The notes under the pieces were generated by a model, which worked only from the letters and a program-made list of their open reading frames with translations, was not told where the DNA came from and did not search any database. From positions 1-64,000 of the forward strand of contig NZ_FMAY01000004.1 of NCBI RefSeq assembly GCF_900094925.1: 64,000 nucleotides of DNA, written 5' to 3'. The translations under genes and the position numbers were made by a program. Source of the stretch: Kosakonia oryzendophytica. Lineage in GTDB: Bacteria; Pseudomonadota; Gammaproteobacteria; Enterobacterales; Enterobacteriaceae. The stretch's first letter is position 1; each line of letters opens with the position of its first letter. This document shows positions 22,998 to 32,598 of this stretch, piece by piece.

Positions 22998-23492
22998 TTA
23001 GCGCGTCTTAATTACCAGACGATTGCTCTGTTTGACTTCTTCCATCACCACATATGTGCGGGTGTCGTTAACGCCCGGCAGACGCAGCAGGGTTTCCCCT
23101 AACAGTTTGCGGTATGCCGACATATCCGGCACGCGCGTTTTCAACAGGTAGTCAAAATCGCCTGAGACCAGATGACACTCTTGAATTTCTTCAAGTTTTT
23201 GCACTGCGGAGTTAAATTGTTCAAACACATCCGGCGCGCCACGATTCAGAGTAATCTCAACAAAAACCAGAAGTGATGCATCCAGATAATGCGGGTTCAG
23301 CAGCGCAGTATAGCCCTGAATAAACCCTTGTCTTTCCAACCTGCGCACACGCTCAAGGCACGGCGTAGGGGAAAGTCCCACTCGTTTAGAAAGCTCGACG
23401 TTAGAAATACGCCCATCTTTTTGTAATTCGTTAAGAATATTACGGTCGATGCGGTCGAGATCTTTACCAGGGCGCTTTTTACTATCTACCAT
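22998..23492 (-). CDS. lrp: Leucine-responsive regulatory protein
   Basis: Lrp is a global regulator of amino-acid metabolism, nitrogen use and fimbriae, and responds to leucine. An N-terminal helix-turn-helix (about residues 12-60, including SKRVGLSPTPCLERVRRLE) is followed by a RAM/AsnC ligand domain. The 164-residue product is nearly identical to E. coli Lrp. The ATG at 23492 (MVDSKKRPG) was chosen because the residues encoded upstream are not part of the conserved protein. It is divergent from trxB across about 550 bp. Confidence 0.98.
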   Translation of the reverse strand: MVDSKKRPGKDLDRIDRNILNELQKDGRISNVELSKRVGLSPTPCLERVRRLERQGFIQGYTALLNPHYLDASLLVFVEITLNRGAPDVFEQFNSAVQKLEEIQECHLVSGDFDYLLKTRVPDMSAYRKLLGETLLRLPGVNDTRTYVVMEEVKQSNRLVIKTR

Positions 23493-25010
<1,518 letters not shown>

Positions 25011-25037
25011 TCTTTACAAGTCAGTAACAAAGGTAAA

Positions 25038-25066
25038 AAAGGCGACTATAAGTCGCCTTTATTTTT
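25038..25066 (+). terminator. Terminator of trxB
   Basis: A 10-bp stem, AAAGGCGACT (25038-25047) with AGTCGCCTTT (25051-25060), a 3-nt loop, and an ATTTTT tail. Confidence 0.88.
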
Positions 25067-25124
25067 GCCCCGATGTAACATTGCGCAGACTAAAAATCCG
25101 ATAACTTCACCTGCAAAGCGCGCA

Positions 25125-26891
25125 ATGAATAAAACCCGTCAACAAGAGCTTACCCGCTGGTTAAAACAGCAAAGTATTATTTCCCGTCGCTGGCTGACGG
25201 CTTCCCGCCTTCTCGGCGCCGTCAGCGGCGTGCTAATTGTGGCGCAGGCATGGATCCTTGCACGCATCCTTAATCATATGATTATGGAAAATATCCCACG
25301 CGAAGCCCTGTTACTGCCCTTCGCGATGCTGGTGCTGATCTTTATTCTTCGCAGTTGGGTGGTGTGGATGCGCGAACGCGTGGGGTTTCATGCCGGAGCG
25401 CATATTCGCTTCGAGATCCGCCGCCGCGTGCTCGATCGCTTGCAACAGGCGGGCCCGGCCTGGATTCAGGGTAAACCCGCGGGAAGCTGGGCGACACTGA
25501 TCCTCGAGCAAATCGACGATATGCACGACTTCTATGCCCGCTATTTACCGCAGATGGCGTTGGCGGCCAGCGTGCCATTGCTGATTGTTATCACCCTGTT
25601 TCCCATCAACTGGGCCGCTGCGCTAATCTTGCTTGGCACCGCCCCTCTAATTCCGCTCTTTATGGCAATGGTCGGTATGGGGGCTGCAGATGCCAATCGC
25701 CGCAACTTTAAAGCGCTGGCGCGATTGAGCGGTCATTTCCTTGATCGTCTGCGAGGTATGGAAACATTACGTATCTTTGGCCGCGGTGCAGCAGAAACCG
25801 ACAACATTCGCCATGCTTCACAAAACTTCCGCAGCCGTACCATGGAAGTGTTACGCCTCGCTTTTCTCTCGTCCGGCGTACTGGAGTTTTTTACCTCACT
25901 GTCGATCGCAGTGGTCGCCGTCTATTTTGGCTTCTCTTATCTCGGTGAACTCGATTTTGGTCACTACGGAACAGGCGTCACGCTGTTTGCCGGTTTCCTG
26001 GCGCTGGTGCTGGCACCGGAATTTTTTCAACCGTTACGCGATCTCGGTACGTTTTACCACGCGAAAGCCCAGGCGATAGGTGCTGCCGACAGCCTGAAAA
26101 CCTTTATGGAAGCACCTTTAGCCCATCCACAACGCGGTGAAATCACGCTGAAAGCCGATGAGCCGATTACGCTCACGGCCAGTAACCTGATCCTCAAATC
26201 GCCGGAAGGCGCAGTGCTTGCCGGACCGCTCAATTTCACGCTACCCGCCGGGCAGCGCGTTGTTCTGGTCGGGCGCAGCGGCTCAGGGAAAAGTTCGCTG
26301 ATAAATGTGCTGTCGGGCTTTCTGCCCTATGAAGGCTCGCTGCGAGTCAATGGCATCGAACTGGGCGATCTGGATCCGGACGCCTGGCGCGCCGTCATAA
26401 GCTGGGTAGGGCAAAACCCGCAGCTTCCGGCGGCGACCCTGCGAGACAATATTCTGCTTTCACGCCCGGATGCCAGTGAAGAAGCGTTACAGGCGGTGCT
26501 GGAAAAAGCCTGGGTGAACGAGTTTCTGCCGATGTTGCCGGAGGGTCTTGAAACGCAACCCGGCGATCAGGCCGTCCGTCTTTCCGTCGGTCAGGCGCAG
26601 CGTGTAGCTGTAGCCCGTGCCCTGCTCTCGCCCTGCAAACTGTTATTGCTGGACGAGCCTTCAGCCAGTCTGGATGCCCACAGCGAGCAGCGCGTCATGC
26701 AGGCATTGAATGACGCCTCTCGCCAGCAATCCACGCTGATGGTGACCCATCAGTTGGAAAACCTCGCTGAGTGGGATGCGATTTGGGTGATGCAGAATGG
26801 CCAGATTATCGAGCAAGGCACTTATGCCGCGCTTTCCTCTGCGCAGGGGGCATTTGCCGACCTTCTTGCTCATCGTCAGGAGGAGATTTAA
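25125..26891 (+). CDS. cydD: Cysteine/glutathione ABC transporter subunit CydD
   Basis: CydD pairs with CydC in an ABC exporter that is needed for assembly of cytochrome bd and periplasmic cytochromes. It has been described as exporting cysteine and glutathione and as binding haem. Six membrane spans occupy about residues 20-310. The ATPase domain has Walker A GRSGSGKSS, a variant signature (LSVGQAQRVA) and Walker B LLLLDEP. The ATG at 25125 gives 588 residues, the E. coli length. The stop codon is directly followed by the cydC start, so the two are translationally coupled. Confidence 0.97.
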   Translation: MNKTRQQELTRWLKQQSIISRRWLTASRLLGAVSGVLIVAQAWILARILNHMIMENIPREALLLPFAMLVLIFILRSWVVWMRERVGFHAGAHIRFEIRRRVLDRLQQAGPAWIQGKPAGSWATLILEQIDDMHDFYARYLPQMALAASVPLLIVITLFPINWAAALILLGTAPLIPLFMAMVGMGAADANRRNFKALARLSGHFLDRLRGMETLRIFGRGAAETDNIRHASQNFRSRTMEVLRLAFLSSGVLEFFTSLSIAVVAVYFGFSYLGELDFGHYGTGVTLFAGFLALVLAPEFFQPLRDLGTFYHAKAQAIGAADSLKTFMEAPLAHPQRGEITLKADEPITLTASNLILKSPEGAVLAGPLNFTLPAGQRVVLVGRSGSGKSSLINVLSGFLPYEGSLRVNGIELGDLDPDAWRAVISWVGQNPQLPAATLRDNILLSRPDASEEALQAVLEKAWVNEFLPMLPEGLETQPGDQAVRLSVGQAQRVAVARALLSPCKLLLLDEPSASLDAHSEQRVMQALNDASRQQSTLMVTHQLENLAEWDAIWVMQNGQIIEQGTYAALSSAQGAFADLLAHRQEEI

Positions 26892-28613
26892 ATGCGCGCG
26901 TTGCTGCCTTATCTTGCATTGTATAAACGCCACAAATGGATGCTGACATTGGGCGTGATCCTCGCGATTGTTACACTGCTCGCCAGTATTGGTTTGTTGA
27001 CGCTCTCTGGCTGGTTTCTTTCCGCATCTGCGGTGGTCGGCGTTGCCGGGATCTACAGCTTCAACTATATGCTCCCCGCTGCCGGCGTCCGCGGTGCGGC
27101 GATTACTCGTACCGCCGGTCGCTACTTTGAGCGTCTGGTCAGCCACGATGCCACATTCCGCGTACTGGAACATCTGCGCGTATCAACCTTCAGCAAGCTG
27201 TTACCGCTCTCCCCTGCCGGTTTAGCCCGCTTTCGCCAGGGCGAATTGCTGAACCGCGTGGTTGCCGACGTTGACACCCTCGATCATCTGTACTTGCGCG
27301 TGATTTCCCCTCTGGTGGGTGCGCTGGTGGTGATTATTGTAGTGATGGTTGGCCTGAGCGTGTTGGATGTGTCGCTGGCGCTGATGCTGGGCGGGATCAT
27401 GTTGGCAACGTTGTTTATTCTGCCGCCGCTGTTTTATCGCGCGGGCAAGCCCACCGGTGAGAATCTCACCACCTTGCGCGGTCAGTATCGCCAGCAGCTC
27501 ACCAGTTGGTTGCAAGGACAGGCGGAACTGACGCTGTTCGGTGCCAGCGAGCGCTACCGACAGGAGCTGGAAAATACCGAGCTGAGCTGGCATGACGCCC
27601 AGCGTCGTCAGTCCGATCTTACCGCCGTCTCGCAGGCAGTGATGTTGCTGATCAGCGGTGCGGCGGTGATCGCCATGCTGTGGTTTGCTTCCGGTGGTGT
27701 GGGTGAAAACACACAGCCAGGCGCACTGATCGCACTTTTCGTCTTCTGCGCGCTGGCAGCGTTTGAAGCGCTGGCACCGGTCACGGGGGCTTTTCAGCAT
27801 CTCGGTCAGGTCATCGCGTCTGCAACGCGCATTACCCAACTCACCGAATGCGAACCGGAAGTGACATTCCCTCAAAATACGACCGCCGCGCCAGAACAGG
27901 TCGCCGTGCAGCTTGATGCACTGTCGTTTAGCTATCCCGGTCAACCACAACAGGCGCTGGACAACATAACGTTGTCAATTTCCGCCGGGGAACATGTGGC
28001 AATCCTCGGGCGCACCGGTTGCGGTAAATCCACATTGCTGCAGCTACTTACACGCGCATGGGATCCGCAGCACGGTGAAATTCGCTTGAATGACCAGCCA
28101 ATGAGGGACTTTTCTGAGCCGGTATTACGTAGCCTTATCAGCATGGTGCCGCAGCGCGTGCATCTGTTTAGCGCCACCCTACGCGACAACCTGTTACTTG
28201 CTGCACCCCACGCCAGCGATGAGCAGTTAACCGCAATGTTGATGCGCGTCGGGCTGGAAAAACTGCTCGATGATAGTGGCCTGAATGCATGGCTGGGTGA
28301 AGGCGGACGTCAATTGTCGGGCGGGGAGCTGCGCCGTCTGGCGATTGCCCGTGCGTTACTGCATGATGCCCCGCTGGTCTTACTGGATGAGCCAACAGAG
28401 GGCCTGGATGCGTCAACCGAGAGCCAAATCCTTGAATTACTGGCTGAAGTAATGAAAGGAAAAACCCTCTTGATGGTCACTCATCGCCTGCGTGGGTTGT
28501 CGCGTTGCGATCGCATAATTGTGATGGACAACGGACAAATAATTGAGCAAGGTAATCACGCAGCGTTAATGGCGAAACAGGGGCGGTACTACCAGTTTAA
28601 GCAGCGTCTGTAA
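26892..28613 (+). CDS. cydC: Cysteine/glutathione ABC transporter subunit CydC
   Basis: The second half of the CydDC heterodimeric exporter. The 573 residues equal the E. coli protein. Six spans are followed by an ATPase domain with Walker A GRTGCGKST, signature LSGGELRRLA and Walker B LVLLDEPTEGLD. Its ATG begins at the base after the cydD stop. The next gene, aat, is 107 bp away, with an unusual inverted repeat in between. Confidence 0.97.
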   Translation: MRALLPYLALYKRHKWMLTLGVILAIVTLLASIGLLTLSGWFLSASAVVGVAGIYSFNYMLPAAGVRGAAITRTAGRYFERLVSHDATFRVLEHLRVSTFSKLLPLSPAGLARFRQGELLNRVVADVDTLDHLYLRVISPLVGALVVIIVVMVGLSVLDVSLALMLGGIMLATLFILPPLFYRAGKPTGENLTTLRGQYRQQLTSWLQGQAELTLFGASERYRQELENTELSWHDAQRRQSDLTAVSQAVMLLISGAAVIAMLWFASGGVGENTQPGALIALFVFCALAAFEALAPVTGAFQHLGQVIASATRITQLTECEPEVTFPQNTTAAPEQVAVQLDALSFSYPGQPQQALDNITLSISAGEHVAILGRTGCGKSTLLQLLTRAWDPQHGEIRLNDQPMRDFSEPVLRSLISMVPQRVHLFSATLRDNLLLAAPHASDEQLTAMLMRVGLEKLLDDSGLNAWLGEGGRQLSGGELRRLAIARALLHDAPLVLLDEPTEGLDASTESQILELLAEVMKGKTLLMVTHRLRGLSRCDRIIVMDNGQIIEQGNHAALMAKQGRYYQFKQRL

Positions 28614-28622
28614 GTGTATATT

Positions 28623-28677
28623 CGTCATTTTGCCGTTCCTGCTACGGCACCACTAAAGTAAAACGGCCAAAATGACG
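28623..28677. repeat. Long imperfect inverted repeat between cydC and aat
   Basis: CGTCATTTTGCCGTT (28623-28637) pairs with AACGGCCAAAATGACG (28662-28677), leaving one bulged base. Inside it, TGCCGT (28631-28636) can instead pair with ACGGCA (28644-28649), giving two mutually exclusive hairpins. No T-run follows. It could modulate readthrough from cydDC into aat, or it could be a small repeat element. Confidence 0.7.
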
Positions 28678-28720
28678 ATATTAACCTGTGTCCCTCGTCG
28701 CGTTGTGGAGCACTGAAGTC

Positions 28721-29422
28721 ATGCGCCTGGTGCAGCTTTCTCGTCATTCTATCGCGTTTCCGTCGCCCGAAGCGGCGTTGCGTGAACCCAATGGGCTTCT
28801 GGCGCTGGGCGGCGATCTGAGTCCGGCGCGCCTGTTGATGGCCTACCAACGCGGTATTTTTCCGTGGTTTTCCCCAGGCGATCCCATCCTTTGGTGGTCC
28901 CCGGATCCACGCGCAGTGCTATGGCCCGAGTCTTTTCACGTGAGCCGCAGCATGAAACGTTTTCACAAAACCTCCCCTTATCGCGTCACATTGAATCATG
29001 CCTTCGGTCAGGTGATTGATGGATGCTCACAGGATCGCGATGAAGGCACCTGGATCACGCCAGACGTGGTGATGGCGTACCACCGGCTTCATGAGTTGGG
29101 ACATGCACACTCAATTGAAGTCTGGGAAGATGATGAACTGGTCGGCGGTATGTATGGTGTTTCGCAAGGGGCGCTATTCTGCGGTGAATCGATGTTTAGC
29201 CGCCGGGTGAATGCGTCAAAAACCGCCCTGCTGGTGTTTAGCGCTGAATTTGTGCGTCGCGGCGGAAAATTAATTGATTGCCAGGTACTCAATAATCACA
29301 CAGCCTCACTGGGCGCTGTAGAGATCCCGCGCCGGGATTACCTGCTGCACCTTGCCGATATGCGTAAACACCCCTTACCGTCCCATTTTTGGGTGCCACG
29401 AACGCTGTTTTTATCCCTCTGA
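28721..29422 (+). CDS. aat: Leucyl/phenylalanyl-tRNA-protein transferase
   Basis: Aat adds Leu or Phe from charged tRNA to N-terminal Arg or Lys residues, creating primary destabilising residues for the N-degron pathway. The 233-residue protein carries the family blocks [19 protein letters not shown] and [17 protein letters not shown] chose the ATG at 28721 ([10 protein letters not shown]), where E. coli Aat starts. The downstream partners of the pathway, clpS and clpA, are also in this window, separated from it by infA and the accessory insert. Confidence 0.96.
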   Translation: MRLVQLSRHSIAFPSPEAALREPNGLLALGGDLSPARLLMAYQRGIFPWFSPGDPILWWSPDPRAVLWPESFHVSRSMKRFHKTSPYRVTLNHAFGQVIDGCSQDRDEGTWITPDVVMAYHRLHELGHAHSIEVWEDDELVGGMYGVSQGALFCGESMFSRRVNASKTALLVFSAEFVRRGGKLIDCQVLNNHTASLGAVEIPRRDYLLHLADMRKHPLPSHFWVPRTLFLSL

Positions 29423-29452
29423 CGAATGTTTTCGGCACATTTTTTATCAGGG

Positions 29453-29461
29453 TGTTATAAT
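29453..29461 (+). promoter_or_regulatory. Possible extended -10 promoter for infA
   Basis: TGTTATAAT lies in the 288-bp gap between aat and infA and has the extended -10 form TGnTATAAT. No good -35 is seen. infA is known to have promoters in this gap in E. coli. Confidence 0.4.
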
Positions 29462-29707
29462 GGACGCTCAGAGCCGCTTTTGCCTGTTGCCCCGCCTCAT
29501 CCGGGAATGGTTCGTATCAGGGATGCCCTTCGTTTATCTCATCGCTCCCCTTTACGGATGCGCGTTTCGCGCGTCGTGACTTGTGGCGTGAGGGCAATAT
29601 GCAAAAGTCGTTTTGCTGCGTTTTATCAGCACAAATCTTTACTTAACAGACGAACTTCGGCATTATCTTGCCGGTTCAAAAATTATGGTAGTGATACCCC
29701 CGAGGAT

Positions 29708-29929
<222 letters not shown>

Positions 29930-29964
29930 GATCTTTCGCCAGCACAGTTAAGTGCACACATTCT

Positions 29965-29997
29965 AAAGGCCGGGTAATCCCGGCCTTTTGTTTTTCT
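29965..29997 (+). terminator. Terminator of infA
   Basis: A 10-bp stem, AAAGGCCGGG (29965-29974) with CCCGGCCTTT (29979-29988), a TAAT loop, and a T-rich tail. Confidence 0.92.
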
Positions 29998-30024
29998 GTT
30001 TTCGCATTCCCTCGCAGATTAAAC

Positions 30025-30070
30025 TTCAATCACCCAAGACAATTGTCTATACTTGGATATGACAAATGTC
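30025..30070 (+). promoter_or_regulatory. Promoter and twin palindromic operator of the RES/Xre module
   Basis: A promoter with TTCAAT (30025-30030), 17 bp, then TATACT (30048-30053) fits sigma-70. The perfect palindrome AGACAATTGTCT (30037-30048) covers the spacer and touches the -10. A second copy, GACAAATGTC (30061-30070), lies at the predicted start site. The two centres are 23 bp apart. This suggests cooperative autorepression by the antitoxin or toxin-antitoxin complex. Confidence 0.6.
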
Positions 30071-30087
30071 TGCATAAAGGAGGGACA

Positions 30088-30531
30088 ATGAGAACCTGGA
30101 GTCCGGATCAAAAACCGGCTGAAAATGCGCTCTGGCGCTTTGCCGGTTTCCCCGCAAATAGAGGACTTAAGCTCGTTCAGATGCTAAATGAAGGTTTGCC
30201 CGTCAGCATCCTCGATAATATCCATGAATGGACGGAAATGTCCCGTTCCGATATTTTGCGCGTAACAGGAATTAATGAACGCAACGTCGCCCGCCGTAAA
30301 AGCACCGGTCGGACATTAACACCGGAAGAGAGCGAACGCATTGCGCGTCTGGTCAGAGTGGTCGATGCTGCGGTGCAGTTTTTCGGCAACAAAAAGATGG
30401 CATATGACTGGTTGCAAGCACCCGTTCGCGGTTTGGGCAACGTTGCGCCGATCTCGTTAATCGCCACTGAAAGCGGCGCGCTGGAAGTAACCGATCTGAT
30501 TGGCCGTCTGGAACATGGGGTGTTTGCTTGA
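30088..30531 (+). CDS. Xre/MbcA/ParS-family antitoxin (DUF2384) of a RES-type module
   Basis: The likely antitoxin of a type II toxin-antitoxin pair. The 147-residue protein has an N-terminal helical, Xre-like DNA-binding region (about residues 20-85, including RSDILRVTGINERNVARRK). A C-terminal DUF2384 domain follows (about 90-147), ending in ALEVTDLIGRLEHGVFA. In this family the C-terminal segment inserts into the toxin active site. The ATG at 30088 has AGGAGGG 5 nt upstream. Its stop codon overlaps the toxin start by 4 bp. It follows the infA terminator and is not part of the K-12 gene order here. The assignment to family is firm; activity is inferred. Confidence 0.88.
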   Translation: MRTWSPDQKPAENALWRFAGFPANRGLKLVQMLNEGLPVSILDNIHEWTEMSRSDILRVTGINERNVARRKSTGRTLTPEESERIARLVRVVDAAVQFFGNKKMAYDWLQAPVRGLGNVAPISLIATESGALEVTDLIGRLEHGVFA

Positions 30532-31004
30532 TTTTCTATCGCCTTGTGACGCACCGCTACGCCAGCGAAGCCTGGACTGGCAGCGGTGCAAACCTCTTTG
30601 GTGGTAGATGGAATCATAAAGGTCACCCGGCTGTTTACGTCGCGTCGTCCATTTCACTGGCGGCGCTGGAAATGCTGGTACATGTGCACAGCGACACTGT
30701 TCTCACCCAGTACGGACTGTTCAGTATTGAGATACCCGATAACGATATTGAATACCTTGATAAACAATGGTTACCACCCGACTGGCAGGAAAACCCCGCC
30801 CCTCTCTCAACCATGGATCTCGGTACCGCATGGCTCGAAGCCAACAGTGGCGTTGCCCTGGTTCTGCCTTCCTGCGTGGTTCCACTCGAGAACAACGCTA
30901 TGCTGAACCCACAACACCCGACTTTCAGCCAGTTGCTAAAAACAGTCAAAGCGCTTCCCTTTTCTTTTGATGCCCGCCTGGTTAATCAAACCACGTTGCG
31001 ATAA
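30528..31004 (+). CDS. RES-domain toxin (predicted NAD-degrading)
   Basis: RES-domain proteins paired with Xre antitoxins degrade or phosphorolyse NAD+, arresting growth. The 158-residue protein has the family pattern: GGRWN with Arg27, Tyr37 in VYVASS, Glu48 in ALEMLVH, and the C-terminal LPSCVVPLENNAMLNPQHP with Ser115. These match the conserved R, Y, E and S positions of the family. Translation starts at a TTG (30528) that overlaps the antitoxin stop, so the toxin should be made by coupling and at a lower rate. All key residues seem intact. No ATG is available near the expected N-terminus. Confidence 0.9.
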   Translation: MIFYRLVTHRYASEAWTGSGANLFGGRWNHKGHPAVYVASSISLAALEMLVHVHSDTVLTQYGLFSIEIPDNDIEYLDKQWLPPDWQENPAPLSTMDLGTAWLEANSGVALVLPSCVVPLENNAMLNPQHPTFSQLLKTVKALPFSFDARLVNQTTLR

Positions 31005-31050
31005 CGCCGTGTAAACCAGAAAAGATGTCACCCCGGGAAACTTCTTTTTC

Positions 31051-31081
31051 TTGACCATCCCCCCGCCTCTCGCCGTACTAT
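31051..31081 (+). promoter_or_regulatory. Possible promoter of the globin-coupled cyclase
   Basis: TTGACC (31051-31056) and TACTAT (31076-31081) with a 19-bp spacer, just upstream of the cyclase gene. The spacer is long, so this is tentative. Confidence 0.3.
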
Positions 31082-31105
31082 CAGCAGCAAACATCATCAA
31101 AATTA

Positions 31106-32509
31106 ATGATTGGCGAAAACATGGAACAGTCCGGACACAGTAATCACGTATTACTGCTTAGCGAATGGCAGGCTTTATTACACCAGACGCCTCCCACCGT
31201 TCACGATATTCTTACCGGCCTGGGCGATGAGGAGATCCGCCATCTGGTTAATGTTTTTTATGACTACATGCTTTCACATCATGAAAGCGAGCTGTTTCTC
31301 AGCACTGAACAAGTCAGTACGCGCCTCAGTCATAGCATGTTCCAGTGGTTACGCAGCGTGCTGGGCAGCGCCCGGCAAGATCTGTCGCAACTATTAGAAA
31401 AACAGCGTGAAATTGGCATCATTCACGCACGTATCGGCTTGCCAATTGACCTTGTTGCACGCGGGGCGCGTAAGCTGAAAAACGAGCTTTATCAGGTATT
31501 GCAGGCGAAAGAGACGATCCCGGCCGCCTTACTGAGTGAGATTATTTGCTTCAGTAGCCTGGCGATGGATACTGCGATAGAAGCGATGACGGTATCTTAC
31601 TCACCCACCTACCAGAACTCCATGCAGGCACAGGAACAGTATCGCCTGCTGTCGATTTATGACGATGTGAATGTTGAGCGCGAACGGCAGATCAGCGCAC
31701 TGACGAGCTGGGAAAACCAGTTTATCTACAATATCGCCACCGGGCTGCCGGCTGCGGATCTTATCCCTCTGGCAAAATCGGAATTCGGCATGTGGTTTTC
31801 TCATAAGGGCAAGCATCTGCTGGGCAACCCCAACATGCTGGCCAATATGGATACCCTGATAAAACAGGCAGACGAACACATTACGCAGGCGCTTACCCCG
31901 GCTCTGTCGCCGGTGGCGGAGTCGCGGATGGCGGTGTTGCAGGCGATACGCCAGCTTACCGGGCAGATCCACCGCTTGCTCGCATCGATGTTCGATGCGC
32001 TGGTTGAGCTTGAAAACGGTAAAGATCCGCTGACGCAACTGCTCAATCGCCGCTTTATTCCCACCATTATGCGCCGGGAGATTTCGCTGGCGTTGAATGT
32101 GCGTAAACCGTTTATTCTGGCCATGCTGGATATCGACCATTTTAAAAAAATCAACGACAACTACGGGCACAGCGCGGGCGATATCACGCTGAAAACCGTC
32201 GCCACCGTCATTTACGACCATTTTCGCAGTAGCGACTATGTGTTCCGCTACGGCGGCGAAGAGTTTATGGTTTTGCTGGTCGAGTCAGATTTAACCCAGG
32301 CGAAGATCATTCTGGAAGCGTTACGCCAGAAAATCGCCGCACTCAGTATTGAGGTATCCCCCACGCAACACTTCTCCGTGACCGTCAGCATTGGCTTCGT
32401 GGATTTTGATTATCACCCGGATTACAAACGCTTGATTGATAAAGCAGACCGCGCGCTCTACGCTGCTAAAGATCATGGGCGAAACCGTATAGAAGCGCAC
32501 CCGCGGTGA
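31106..32509 (+). CDS. Globin-coupled haem oxygen-sensor diguanylate cyclase, DosC-like
   Basis: A predicted cyclic-di-GMP synthase gated by oxygen binding to haem. The N-terminal globin-coupled sensor domain (about 1-165) keeps the proximal histidine His107 in IIHARIGLP. It also keeps a tyrosine (Tyr52) and leucine (Leu74) that align with the distal Tyr43 and Leu65 of E. coli DosC. A middle helical linker follows (about 170-305). The C-terminal GGDEF domain has the active-site GGEEF, preceded by the inhibitory-site motif RSSD. The length is 467 residues against 460 for DosC. There is no strong ribosome site, and an alternative start is at 31121. Unlike dosC, it has no phosphodiesterase partner next to it. 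It is not part of the K-12 order at this place. Confidence 0.88.
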   Translation: MIGENMEQSGHSNHVLLLSEWQALLHQTPPTVHDILTGLGDEEIRHLVNVFYDYMLSHHESELFLSTEQVSTRLSHSMFQWLRSVLGSARQDLSQLLEKQREIGIIHARIGLPIDLVARGARKLKNELYQVLQAKETIPAALLSEIICFSSLAMDTAIEAMTVSYSPTYQNSMQAQEQYRLLSIYDDVNVERERQISALTSWENQFIYNIATGLPAADLIPLAKSEFGMWFSHKGKHLLGNPNMLANMDTLIKQADEHITQALTPALSPVAESRMAVLQAIRQLTGQIHRLLASMFDALVELENGKDPLTQLLNRRFIPTIMRREISLALNVRKPFILAMLDIDHFKKINDNYGHSAGDITLKTVATVIYDHFRSSDYVFRYGGEEFMVLLVESDLTQAKIILEALRQKIAALSIEVSPTQHFSVTVSIGFVDFDYHPDYKRLIDKADRALYAAKDHGRNRIEAHPR

Positions 32510-32550
32510 TCCCCCACTCTGCTTTCGCGTCTTCTCTGCTGTAGAGATAA

Positions 32551-32580
32551 AAAAACCGGGTCCACAGGAACCCGGTTTTT
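32551..32580. terminator. Bidirectional terminator between the cyclase and clpA
   Basis: An 11-bp stem, AAAAACCGGGT (32551-32561) with ACCCGGTTTTT (32570-32580), flanked by A- and T-runs. It serves the convergent genes on both sides. Confidence 0.9.
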
Positions 32581-32598
32581 ATGACGTCACAGCAGCAA

